Source of the DNA: Xanthobacteraceae bacterium | GTDB lineage: Bacteria; Pseudomonadota; Alphaproteobacteria; Rhizobiales; Xanthobacteraceae | Assembly: GCA_022844205.1 (NCBI GenBank) | Contig: JALHMF010000004.1 | Span: forward strand, 116,979 to 180,978 | DNA length: 64,000 nucleotides | Direction: 5' to 3' | Shown here: piece after piece, positions 8,076 through 17,203 of the stretch | How positions within the stretch are numbered: position 1 is the stretch's first letter | Layout of the letters: every line of letters begins with the position of its first letter | Made by a program: the position numbers and the translations under genes | Notes under the pieces: generated by a model | Database searches by the model: none | The model's input: only the letters and a program-made list of their open reading frames with translations | What the model was told of the DNA's origin: nothing

Positions 8076-8645
8076 ATGATTCCGTTGCTCAGGAGTTTTT
8101 TGGAAAGACCTGAGGAATCGATCTCAGAGATTTCCAACGAAGCATCTCTACAGCATGAACTTGGATTTTTTCTTCGCAAACACGGGTTCAAAGTCAAATT
8201 CGAGCAACCTTACAGTGTTGCCTCAGTCCAAGGTTCCACGCGCAAGCCAAAAAAGGAATTAGATTTATTGGTGTTCGATGGAGAGATTAAAACTGCTATC
8301 GAGCTAAAGGCGCCACTCGCAGGTCGCGTGCCTGAAAGCATGTACGATTTTTGTGCCGATATTGAATTTGTTGAAGCCCTATTGAGACAAGGTGTGGCCG
8401 ACAAGGGGATTTGTATTCTAGTGACCAATAATCGCCAGTTTTGGACTTTAGGTAAAGAAGGAATCTATGATTATTTTCGTTCAAAGAAAATTTTAAATGG
8501 GAGCATTTCTAAACCAACCGGCATGAAAGATTCATGCGTAATTTTGAAAGGAAAATATAATCTGAATGAATGCTGGATTGATCTCGGCGAAGGGTCAGTA
8601 ATGACAGGCGGACGTTACTTGCTTATTGAAATCATCAAATCGTAG
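8076..8645 (+). CDS. Orphan PD-(D/E)XK nuclease-like protein, A+T-rich
   Basis: 189 residues from the ATG at 8076, with GAGG 12 bases upstream. The family is not recognised by name. A PD-(D/E)XK core is visible: helix Glu near residues 22-28 (NEASLQHELGFFLRKHGF), then KKELDLLVFDGEIKTAIELKAP, giving D63 and E76-x-K78. The sequence GICILVTNNRQFW follows as a later strand. The gene is plainly richer in A+T than rlmE and the MFS gene beside it and uses codons such as ATA, TTA and AAA rarely seen around it, suggesting recent acquisition. Its stop abuts the MFS stop with no gap. It could be a restriction or defence nuclease or a decayed mobile-element gene; no partner is adjacent. Confidence 0.72.
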   Translation: MIPLLRSFLERPEESISEISNEASLQHELGFFLRKHGFKVKFEQPYSVASVQGSTRKPKKELDLLVFDGEIKTAIELKAPLAGRVPESMYDFCADIEFVEALLRQGVADKGICILVTNNRQFWTLGKEGIYDYFRSKKILNGSISKPTGMKDSCVILKGKYNLNECWIDLGEGSVMTGGRYLLIEIIKS

Positions 8646-10067
8646 CTAGGTGTGCGGATCGGGCTCCCGCGCCGTCTCCACGATTTTCTCGCGCCTCGTG
8701 AGCGACGCGCCGGCATTCCTTGGCAACTGCAAGAACGACAGCACGGATAGTGCCGCTACAATTCCAAGCACGATGAACACCGGCGGAAAATCACCGGGCA
8801 GGATGGAAGCTTCCCCGCGATAGGTGCGGGTGATATCGAGCGTCATCGCTGCCACCGCGACCCCGGTGGAAAGTGCGATCTGCTGCGCGACACTGGTGAT
8901 GGCGGTGGCGTGGCTCATGTCGCGCTTTTCAATGTCCGCATAGGCGAGCACGTTGACGCTCGTGAATTGCAGCGAGCGGAAAAAGCCGCCTGCCAGCAGC
9001 AGCGCGAAAATTCCGTAATGCGGCGTCTGCGGTGTGAAGACGGCTGCAAGCGCGATGAAACAGGCCGCCACGATGCCGTTGAACACGATCACCCGCTTGA
9101 TGCCGAAACGGTCGACCACAAGCCCGGCCGACGTTCGCATGGTCATTGCACCGATGGCGCCTGCGAGTGTCAGTATGCCGGACTGGAACGGCGTCAGCCC
9201 GAACCCGATCTGGAACAGCAGCGGAAGCATGAAGGCGAATCCGCCGATGCCGATGCGAAACAGCGAGCCGCCAAGCACGCTTGCGTTGAAGGTCTGGATT
9301 TTCAGGAGTTTCAGGTTTAGCAGCGGATTTTTCGTATTCCGCGCATGCAAGACGAACGCGACCGTGAACAGTCCGCCCGCCACGAACAGCGAACCCGCCA
9401 CCGCCGCCGGAAGCAGGTTTTGACCGAACGTGGCCAAGCCGAACGCCAGCCCCGAAAGCCCGATTCCTGAAAGCACAAAGCCCATGCGGTCGAGCGGCGG
9501 CACGTTTTTTTCGCGCACATTTCCGATGAAGCGCATCGCAAGCAGGATGCCGAGAATGCCGATCGGTATGTTGATCCAGAAAATCCACCGCCACGACAGA
9601 TACGTCGTAATGAAGCCGCCGAGCGGCGGGCCGAGCAGCGGCCCTACCATCGCCGGCACGACGAGCCAGGCGAAGGCGCGCACATATTCGTGTTTCGGCA
9701 CCGAGCGCAGCACCACCAGCCGCCCGACCGGCACCATCATCGCCCCGCCGATGCCTTGCAGCGCGCGATAGAGCACGAAGTCCAGCAGCGATGTCGCGAA
9801 GCCGCAGAGCGCCGAGGCAATCGTAAAGACGACAATCGCCGCGCAGAAAATCGTACGCGCACCGTAGCGATCCGCCATCCAGCCGGAGATGGGAATAAAG
9901 ACGGCGAGCGAAATTAGATAAGAAGTAAGCGCAAGCTTCAGCGCGATCGGGTCCTCGCCGAGATCGAGCGCGATCGCCGGCAGCGAAGTGGTGATGACCG
10001 TCGAGTCCATGTTCTCCATGAACAGGGCGCAGGCGACGATCAGCGGGACGATGATGCGGGTTTTCAT
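8646..10067 (-). CDS. MFS drug efflux transporter, DHA2 (EmrB/QacA) type
   Basis: About 473 residues from the ATG at 10065-10067 (a GTG nine codons upstream is in frame). Fourteen hydrophobic segments are expected. Motifs include MDSTVITTSLPAIALDLG in helix 1 (the DHA2 D-x-T-V-x-x-x-A-L-P), GWMADRYGARTIF (loop 2-3), LYRALQGIGGAMMVPVGRLVVLR (helix 4) and GPLLGPPLGGFITTYLSWRWIFWINIPIGI (motif C and the WRWIF-NxP motif). It exports hydrophobic drugs or dyes by proton exchange; the substrate is unknown. No membrane-fusion partner is next to it. Three TTGAATCA repeats at exact 21-bp intervals lie 91-140 bases upstream and may be its operator. Confidence 0.87.
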   Translation of the reverse strand: MKTRIIVPLIVACALFMENMDSTVITTSLPAIALDLGEDPIALKLALTSYLISLAVFIPISGWMADRYGARTIFCAAIVVFTIASALCGFATSLLDFVLYRALQGIGGAMMVPVGRLVVLRSVPKHEYVRAFAWLVVPAMVGPLLGPPLGGFITTYLSWRWIFWINIPIGILGILLAMRFIGNVREKNVPPLDRMGFVLSGIGLSGLAFGLATFGQNLLPAAVAGSLFVAGGLFTVAFVLHARNTKNPLLNLKLLKIQTFNASVLGGSLFRIGIGGFAFMLPLLFQIGFGLTPFQSGILTLAGAIGAMTMRTSAGLVVDRFGIKRVIVFNGIVAACFIALAAVFTPQTPHYGIFALLLAGGFFRSLQFTSVNVLAYADIEKRDMSHATAITSVAQQIALSTGVAVAAMTLDITRTYRGEASILPGDFPPVFIVLGIVAALSVLSFLQLPRNAGASLTRREKIVETAREPDPHT

Positions 10068-10157
10068 GCAGGCGGGGCTTTGCGAGGCTCGCACTAGATA
10101 GCGCCGCCGCGCGCCGCCGTCATCCCGAGATCACTCGATTGTGCGCGTTCGCGGAGG

Positions 10158-10207
10158 TTGAATCAGTTTCAGAGCGGTTTGAATCAAAGTCTGAAGAACT
10201 TGAATCA
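10158..10207. promoter_or_regulatory. Three TTGAATCA boxes at exact 21-bp spacing
   Basis: TTGAATCA occurs at 10158-10165, 10179-10186 and 10200-10207, so each box begins 21 bases after the last, two helical turns apart on one DNA face. They lie between the divergently placed MFS start and the stop of the TPR gene. A tandem operator for the MFS efflux gene is the simplest reading. A short heptad-repeat peptide (repeating E-S or N-Q every seven codons) is the alternative, but no credible start and ribosome binding site support it. Confidence 0.55.
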
Positions 10208-10263
10208 GTACTTTAAGACGCCAAAAAAAGCCTGCGGTATGGGCGTTTCATCAATCTGGCGAT

Positions 10264-10845
10264 TCAGCGTTCCACCCCAAGCTTCTTCAACTCCCGGCGC
10301 GAAGCCTCGAAGGCGGGATCGATGGAAAGCGCGCGGCGCAAGTCAGCAATCGCGCCTTCGCGGTCGCTCATTTGCAGCCGGGCCATCGCTCGTTGATGCC
10401 ACAGCCCCATCGACGTAGAGTCGCCTTCGATGGCCTTTGTATAGGCCGCCATCGCCTGCTCGTATTTCTTTTCGGCCAGAAACATGCGTCCGCTCGCGGA
10501 GTTCGCGCAGGACGATTGGGGGTACATGGCGAAGACCCGGGCGATGTCCGCTTTCGCCTTGTCCGGCTGCCCATCGTCAACATGAGCCTTCGCCCGTGCG
10601 CACAACACGGCTTCAAGCCCATAGGAGGGAGGGTCGTTGTCGCCGATATGCCGCGAGCAGGCCGAGATGCGCGATTTCGGCGAACTTGTTTCGTCGTGGC
10701 AGGCTCTCGTTCTCCCGCTGCCTGGCGCCGGGTCGATCATCGGCAGCAGTACGAATTCCCAAAGCACAAAGATCGCGCCCACGAACACAGCGATGAAGAC
10801 GCTCGCCTTCCCGAAGTTCACGGTGCCCCGCAATCCTTCCGCCAC
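10264..10845 (-). CDS. Membrane-anchored tetratricopeptide-repeat protein
   Basis: 193 residues. A membrane helix at about 14-35 (ASVFIAVFVGAIFVLWEFVLLPMI) is followed by a short linker with three Cys and then TPR-like helices (GLEAVLCARAKAHVDDGQPDKAKADIARVFAMYP; ASGRMFLAEKKYEQAMAAYTKAIEGDS; GLWHQRAMARLQMSDREGAIADLRRALSIDPAFEASRRELKKLG). The last two match the TPR consensus well. The function is unknown, probably protein-protein interaction at the membrane. Its start overlaps the end of the upstream lipoprotein gene by 28 bases, so the two are probably translated together. Confidence 0.75.
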   Translation of the reverse strand: MAEGLRGTVNFGKASVFIAVFVGAIFVLWEFVLLPMIDPAPGSGRTRACHDETSSPKSRISACSRHIGDNDPPSYGLEAVLCARAKAHVDDGQPDKAKADIARVFAMYPQSSCANSASGRMFLAEKKYEQAMAAYTKAIEGDSTSMGLWHQRAMARLQMSDREGAIADLRRALSIDPAFEASRRELKKLGVER

Positions 10846-11177
10846 AACGGAAGGTCGGCCTTGCAGGTCGCCTTGCGTTGTCCCGCTTCCATGCTGCCCA
10901 GCGTTTCGGCGACTTCGACCGCGCGGCGGCTGTAGGCGGCTTTCTTTTCCTTATCCTTGAAGCGTCCGGCACATGCGCTGATCTGCGAGATCAGCGCTTT
11001 GCATTCGGGTTCGGCCAGCGTGCGCGGCTTGTCAGGAAATACTGGCGGAGGAGGTGCCGGCAGCAGCGGCTTCGGCGCGATGGGCGTGATGGAGCCGGTG
11101 ACCTCGCCGGGGTCGGTCGCGCAACCGGCGATCAGGAGGGCCAGAAACGTTACGGTAAGGAATTCTGCCTTGCGCAC
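10818..11177 (-). CDS. Small predicted lipoprotein
   Basis: 119 residues if read from the GTG at 11175-11177; an ATG at 11220-11222 would give 134 residues with an unusually long n-region. The signal peptide ends in the lipobox LLIAGC followed by ATDP, so the mature protein would be acylated at Cys and, lacking Asp at position +2, likely sorted to the outer membrane. A Pro-rich linker (PKPLLPAPPPPVFPDKP) leads into a helical part with four Cys (EPECKALISQISACAGRFKDKEKKAAYSRRAVEVAETLG...CKADLPLWRKDCGAP). The product is not recognised. It overlaps the TPR gene start, which suggests a shared envelope role. Confidence 0.65.
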   Translation of the reverse strand: MRKAEFLTVTFLALLIAGCATDPGEVTGSITPIAPKPLLPAPPPPVFPDKPRTLAEPECKALISQISACAGRFKDKEKKAAYSRRAVEVAETLGSMEAGQRKATCKADLPLWRKDCGAP

Positions 11178-11332
11178 GTCCGTCGTTACCCCGCGCAAAT
11201 CATCTGTTTGCAATCCTACCATGCAGGCCAGCCGGGGGTCAGCGGCCTTTGATTCCGGCCTAAGCCATGCTATCCGCCCTTGCCAACCCGCAGCGGCGAT
11301 TCCGCCTGTGCTGCCTTATTTCCGGCGACTGA

Positions 11333-12847
<1,515 letters not shown>

Positions 12848-12850
12848 TCC

Positions 12851-13564
12851 TCAGCCTTCGCGCTCGACGCGGAAGCGGAATTCGTAATTGTCCTTCTCGT
12901 CCGCGCGGCGCAATATGCCCCTGTCCTCGCCGATATATTCGACCTGCTCCCAGTCGGTATAGGCATCCATGCGGCCTGGATTGCCCCAGAGCTTGATCTG
13001 GAAAATCCGGTCCGGCTCGCCCGCGATCTTCAGCACCAGCAGCCGGTTGGTCGTCCGCATGTAGAGATCGACGAAGCCGCGCAGAACCGGGCGTCCGTTT
13101 TCCTGCGCGATCCATTTGGGATCGAGAAGTGCATCGGTCTGGTTACGGTCGGTGTCGAGCGTGATCTTGACCTGTTTGCGGTCGGGAATTTTCACTTCCG
13201 GCGGGAGGCGGATTTCAAACACAACGCGCGGGTAGGGCTGGCTTAGATTGGGCGTGGTGTAGAGACGGACGAGCAGGCCGACTGCCATAAGCGCCGCGAT
13301 CCCGGCCGCCACCATAACGCCGCGTCTAACGATTGCACCAAAACCGGACAATCTTTCCCGATAGCGGAGTACGAGCACGATGCCGAGGATCAGGCCGATG
13401 AGGCCTCCGATCGGGCCTGCGCCCCATACGGCGAACATCGCCCGGCCGCCCTCGAAATTGGACATGCCGGTCAGCCCGCCGATGACGAGTGCCGCCATCG
13501 CCGCAACGAACCAGCCCGCTATCGTGCCGGCAATGCCGGCCAGCATTGCATAGAGATACATCAT
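12851..13564 (-). CDS. Membrane protein with a C-terminal soluble domain, unknown
   Basis: 237 residues from the ATG at 13562-13564; a second ATG nine codons upstream (13591) is also possible and neither has a strong ribosome binding site. Three hydrophobic segments occupy the first ~110 residues (MLAGIAGTIAGWFVAAMAALVIGG; GAGPIGGLIGLILGIVLVL; GVMVAAGIAALMAVGLLVRLY). The C-terminal half is a soluble, probably periplasmic, beta-rich domain (PRVVFEIRLPPEVKIPDRKQVKITLDTDRNQ; RLLVLKIAGEPDRIFQIKLWG) ending in a charged tail. The family is not recognised. It is convergent with guaB, with 3 bases between the stops. Confidence 0.7.
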   Translation of the reverse strand: MMYLYAMLAGIAGTIAGWFVAAMAALVIGGLTGMSNFEGGRAMFAVWGAGPIGGLIGLILGIVLVLRYRERLSGFGAIVRRGVMVAAGIAALMAVGLLVRLYTTPNLSQPYPRVVFEIRLPPEVKIPDRKQVKITLDTDRNQTDALLDPKWIAQENGRPVLRGFVDLYMRTTNRLLVLKIAGEPDRIFQIKLWGNPGRMDAYTDWEQVEYIGEDRGILRRADEKDNYEFRFRVEREG

Positions 13565-13725
13565 TGAATGGACTCGACTCCCGTTCTCCATTTATTGCAC
13601 AAGGTGGCGTGCCAATTGCGTATCTTTCGAATCAATTTCGCGGCTCCCCCGGTATCGGCGGCGGATTTTTTTAGCCTGCCCAGTGACCGCTTGCGCCTTG
13701 CGGTATCGCCAGAACGGAGTATTTG

Positions 13726-14145
13726 ATGACCGTTGCCGCCATTTTGCTTCCGGTTTTCCTGCAAATTCTTTTGACCTTCGCGCTGCTGTTCGCGATGGCC
13801 GGAACGCGGGTCGTCGCGATCAATTCCCGCAAGGTGATGATCAAGGACATCGCGATGCGCCAGCCGAACTGGCCGGAGCGCCCGACGATCTTCGCCAATG
13901 CGTTTCACAACCAGCTCGAACTGCCGGTGCTGTTTTTCATCCTCGTCGCCTTCGCGATGCTCACGCAGAAAGCGGACTATCTGTTCGTCATGATGTCCTG
14001 GATTTTTGTCCTGTTCCGCTATTTGCAGGCGTATATTTTTGTCACGTCGAACAATGTGCGCATGCGCTCGCTCTTCTTCGCCGGGTCCTGTTTCGTGCTG
14101 GCGTTGATGTGGATTATGTTCGCGGTGAAAATTCTCACAGCCTGA
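13726..14145 (+). CDS. MAPEG-family membrane protein
   Basis: 139 residues from the ATG at 13726; CGGAG lies seven bases upstream. Four hydrophobic helices are visible (AAILLPVFLQILLTFALLFAMA; LPVLFFILVAFAML; YLFVMMSWIFVLFRYLQAYIFV; SLFFAGSCFVLALMWIMFAVKIL). The loop NAFHNQLELPVLFF matches the MAPEG signature (N-x-x-E around helix 2), and FRYLQAYIFVTSNNVRMRS matches the arginine-rich end of helix 3. MAPEG proteins include microsomal glutathione transferases; bacterial members are mostly of unknown substrate. The gene starts a co-directional run with the nucleosidase and rsmB. Confidence 0.8.
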   Translation: MTVAAILLPVFLQILLTFALLFAMAGTRVVAINSRKVMIKDIAMRQPNWPERPTIFANAFHNQLELPVLFFILVAFAMLTQKADYLFVMMSWIFVLFRYLQAYIFVTSNNVRMRSLFFAGSCFVLALMWIMFAVKILTA

Positions 14146-14154
14146 GGAAGCCGG

Positions 14155-14823
14155 TTGCCTGCCGATCCGACCAAATCGCTGGCGGTCTTGGGCGGGATTT
14201 CCGTCCTGTTCCTGATGGCGACCGATTATGAATACGGCACCCATCTTCGCTCGCGTATTTCTCCGCTGATTACCGGCGTCGGGCCTGTGGAGGCGGCGGC
14301 GAGCACGGCGGCAGCGCTGGGAGCACTCGTGCATGCGGGAAAGAAGCCCGCGCTCTTGGTCACGCTCGGCTCCGCCGGATCGCGCAATCTCGAACACGCG
14401 CAGATCTATCAGGCGTCGCGTGTGTCCTATCGCGACATGGACTGCTCGCCGCTCGGCTTCGAAAAGGGGGTCACGCCATTCGTGGATTTCCCGGCGGAAA
14501 TTGCAATGCCGCTGCAAATACCGGGTATTCCCGCGGCTTCGATTTCCAGCGGCGCGAAAATCGTTTCCGGCGTCGCCTACGATGCGATCGCCGCCGACAT
14601 GGTGGACATGGAGACGTTCGCGGTGGTGCGTGCCGGCGCGCATTTCGGCGTGCCTGTCATCAGCCTGCGCGGCATCAGCGACGGCCGCAGGGATCTGGAA
14701 AAATTCGAGGACTGGACGGAGTACCTGCACATCGTCGATGAAAATCTTGCAAAAGCGCTCGACAAGCTCTTCGCTTTCGCGGCTAGTGGCTCATTGGGGG
14801 CCCATATGAATGGGTTGAAATGA
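14155..14823 (+). CDS. 5'-methylthioadenosine/S-adenosylhomocysteine nucleosidase-like protein
   Basis: 222 residues from a TTG at 14155, chosen because TGAGGAAGCC directly precedes it. It is a phosphorylase/nucleosidase fold: ISPLITGVGPVEAAASTAAAL (ribose/base site), ALLVTLGSAGSRN, and the catalytic strand ADMVDMETFAVVRAGAHFGVPVISLRGISDGR, containing the M-E pair and the acid D seen in MTA/SAH nucleosidases. The usual N-terminal GIIGAM motif is replaced by VLFLMATDYEYG, so substrate assignment is tentative. Its stop overlaps the rsmB-like start (ATGA at 14820-14823). SAH removal next to a SAM-dependent methyltransferase would make sense. Confidence 0.78.
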   Translation: MPADPTKSLAVLGGISVLFLMATDYEYGTHLRSRISPLITGVGPVEAAASTAAALGALVHAGKKPALLVTLGSAGSRNLEHAQIYQASRVSYRDMDCSPLGFEKGVTPFVDFPAEIAMPLQIPGIPAASISSGAKIVSGVAYDAIAADMVDMETFAVVRAGAHFGVPVISLRGISDGRRDLEKFEDWTEYLHIVDENLAKALDKLFAFAASGSLGAHMNGLK

Positions 14824-16118
14824 GAGCGCCCGCGCAAATCTCCGCCGCCATCGAAGTGCTGAGCGCCATCGAAGCGCGGCCCGGCCCTGCCGGCAATGCA
14901 CTGAAGGAATGGGGGCTCGCGCACCGGTTCGCGGGTTCCGGCGACCGCTCCGCGATCGGAAGCCTCGTCTATGACACGCTCCGGAAAAAATCTTCCGCGG
15001 CCTGGATCATGGGCGAGAAAACGCCGCGCGCCATCGTGCTCGGCATGTTGCGGCTTGCGCGCGCTTTGGACATCGCCGCCATCGAGCGGTTGTTCGACGC
15101 TTCTGAGCACGCGCCCGCGCCGGTGACCGGCGCGGAGCGCGAAAGACTAACTGCCGCCGATCTTTCCGCAGCACCTCCCCATATTCTTGGCGATTACCCC
15201 GAATGGCTGGACGAGCAGCTTGCGGAAACCTTCGGCGATACTCGCGCGGAGGAGGGTGCTGCCCTTTCCATGCGCGCGCCGCTCGATCTTCGCGTCAATT
15301 CCCTGAAGTCCGATCGCGAGAAAATTCTGAAGGCGATTTCGCATCTGAACCCGGTACCCACGCGCTGGTCGCCGCTCGGCCTGCGCATCGCGCTTTCGGC
15401 CGAGGGCCGGCAGCCGCCCGTCACGTCGGAGACTGCGTTCATCAAGGGCGGCTTTGAAATTCAGGACGAAGGCTCGCAGCTCGCGGCCCTGTTGTCGGGT
15501 GCAGCACCCGGCATGCAGGTGCTCGATCTCTGCGCCGGCTCCGGCGGCAAGACCTTGGCGCTGGCCGGAATGATGGACCGGCGCGGACAGATTTTTGCCT
15601 ACGATTCCGATCTTCGCCGCCTCGCGCCGATCCACGACCGGCTAAAGCGCGCGGGCGCGCATAACGTGCAGGTCCGCGCGCCGCGCGGGAAACAGGACGT
15701 GCTGTCCGATCTCGCGGGCAAGATGGATCTGGTTTTTGTGGACGCTCCCTGCACCGGCACCGGTGTCTGGCGCCGCAATCCCGACGCCAAATGGCGGATG
15801 CGTCCCGGCGCGCTCGAACAGCGCATCAAGGAGCAGGCGGCCTTGCTCGATCAGGCTGCGGCCTTCGTGAAGCCCGGCGGCCGCATCGCCTATGTCACCT
15901 GTTCGGTGCTGCAGGCCGAAAACAATGCGCAGGTCCGCAATTTCGTAGCGCGCATGCCGAAGTGGAGAGTTCTTCCTCCCGCCGAAACGCTGCTGTCGCT
16001 CGGCGAACGCGGGGCCGTGCTGAAGGCCGCGGCCCTCGCGAGCGATGAGGGAATCCTGCTGACGCCTAGGCGCACGGATACCGACGGCTTTTTCGTTTCG
16101 GTGCTGAAGAAAAACTAG
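14820..16118 (+). CDS. rsmB: RsmB-family 16S rRNA (cytosine-C5) methyltransferase
   Basis: 432 residues. An N-terminal NusB-like helical segment of about 110 residues is followed by the Fmu/Sun/NOL1 methyltransferase domain: SAM motif VLDLCAGSGGKTLALA, motif IV DAPCTGTGVWRRNPDAKWR (the Cys that releases the product), and motif VI YVTCSVLQAENNAQVRNF (the nucleophile Cys). It ends DTDGFFVSVLKKN, the usual motif of the family. RsmB methylates C967 of 16S rRNA; because several paralogues exist in alphaproteobacteria, the exact target is inferred. It is translationally coupled to the nucleosidase by a 4-base overlap. Confidence 0.87.
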   Translation: MRAPAQISAAIEVLSAIEARPGPAGNALKEWGLAHRFAGSGDRSAIGSLVYDTLRKKSSAAWIMGEKTPRAIVLGMLRLARALDIAAIERLFDASEHAPAPVTGAERERLTAADLSAAPPHILGDYPEWLDEQLAETFGDTRAEEGAALSMRAPLDLRVNSLKSDREKILKAISHLNPVPTRWSPLGLRIALSAEGRQPPVTSETAFIKGGFEIQDEGSQLAALLSGAAPGMQVLDLCAGSGGKTLALAGMMDRRGQIFAYDSDLRRLAPIHDRLKRAGAHNVQVRAPRGKQDVLSDLAGKMDLVFVDAPCTGTGVWRRNPDAKWRMRPGALEQRIKEQAALLDQAAAFVKPGGRIAYVTCSVLQAENNAQVRNFVARMPKWRVLPPAETLLSLGERGAVLKAAALASDEGILLTPRRTDTDGFFVSVLKKN

Positions 16119-16151
16119 ACGATTTTCAAACGCACCGCTAAAAAACTGCGA

Positions 16152-17105
16152 TCAGTTGTTTGCGGTATCCGCTTCGGCCGGAGCCTTGGTCTGTGCCGGC
16201 TGCAACGTCGCCTCGCTAGCCGCATGCAGCGGTTGCCATTCGGCGATTTCTTCCGCGGTCTTCTCCACCGCCCAGCGGCAGGGCTTCGCTGCGGCGGGAC
16301 CGACCGCCATGGTGTGGATGAGGAATTCGTCGCGCGAAATGTCGCGGAAACCCATTTCCAATATCGTCGGCGTCGCGGCCTTGCCGTCGTTGATCGCGAA
16401 GCCCCATTGCGCGAGGTGCCAGTTGAACACGGTGAACCCGAGCTTCGAGGTGTTGCTCTCGCGGGAAAACTGCGATTCCGTGAAAAAGACATTCCCGGCC
16501 ACGACCCCGTAGCCGCCGCCGACAAGCTGGCCTTCCTGGTTCCACACCTCGAAGGAATGCGCATAGCCGGCATCGAACATCGCCGTATAGGCCCGCATGA
16601 TGCGCGGCGTGATCCAGGTGACATGCCAGCGCCCCGCGCGGCGCTCCGCACAGGCCTTCATGACGCCCTCGAAAGCCCGGTCGAAGGTCACCGTATAAAG
16701 CCCCTGCCGCATCAGGCGGCGGAGTCTTTTCGCAATGTGATATTCGCTGAAGAACAGCACGCAGCGCTTCGGCAGCGACATCCACGATAGCCGCCCGAAA
16801 TGCCCGGCCGGCCCCAGTCCGCGCCGGTAGGCGGCGAGCAGCGTCGGCACCGACAGGTCGTGCACGATGCCCGCGAGGCCATTTTTGTCGAGCGTCGTTT
16901 CCGGGTCCGGCAACTCGTCCTTCGGCACCACCTGGTCGGTCAGCAGCAGCAGGAAATAGGGCAGGAGACCAAGCCCGTGATTCTTGATCGCCCAGGCGAC
17001 GCCCAGCACTACGCGCTCGCAGCGCTCGAACAGCGTCTCCCGGAAAAGGATTTCGCGGCGCGCGGCGGCTTCCGGCGATACTGCTTCAAGTGGCCTGATG
17101 GGCAT
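16152..17105 (-). CDS. Leucyl/phenylalanyl-tRNA-protein transferase-like (Aat) protein
   Basis: 317 residues from the ATG at 17103-17105. The central part follows the Aat pattern: VPTLLAAYRRGLGPAGHFGRLSWMSLPKRCVLF, then FDRAFEGVMKACAERRAGRWHVTWITPRIMRAYTAMFDAGYAHSFEVWNQEGQLVGGGYGVVAGNVFFTESQFSRESNTSKLGF. Canonical Aat adds Leu or Phe to N-terminal Arg/Lys to feed ClpAP. This protein is longer than canonical Aat (about 230 residues), with an extra N-terminal segment and an Ala/Pro-rich tail, and the W-W-SPPR motif is altered to LSWMSLPKR. It may therefore be a divergent paralogue with altered specificity. It is convergent with rsmB. Confidence 0.72.
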   Translation of the reverse strand: MPIRPLEAVSPEAAARREILFRETLFERCERVVLGVAWAIKNHGLGLLPYFLLLLTDQVVPKDELPDPETTLDKNGLAGIVHDLSVPTLLAAYRRGLGPAGHFGRLSWMSLPKRCVLFFSEYHIAKRLRRLMRQGLYTVTFDRAFEGVMKACAERRAGRWHVTWITPRIMRAYTAMFDAGYAHSFEVWNQEGQLVGGGYGVVAGNVFFTESQFSRESNTSKLGFTVFNWHLAQWGFAINDGKAATPTILEMGFRDISRDEFLIHTMAVGPAAAKPCRWAVEKTAEEIAEWQPLHAASEATLQPAQTKAPAEADTANN

Positions 17106-17203
17106 GCGCAAAGGGTATGCTAAAACCGCCTAACAGACCGTTATCCAGTGCGTAGAAACACGTTCCCATTGCCGCTCAGTCCAACGTCCTTTACGTGAAA
17201 TTT

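Noticed and set aside
10095-10263. Heptad-like short peptide read across the TTGAATCA repeats
   Set aside because: Both frames give a 7-residue period simply because the DNA repeats every 21 bases, and no start codon with a ribosome binding site precedes it. Treated as a DNA repeat.
13561-14730. 389-codon open frame on the minus strand opposite the MAPEG and nucleosidase genes
   Set aside because: It crosses two well-supported plus-strand genes and has only charged, repetitive residues; treated as a shadow.
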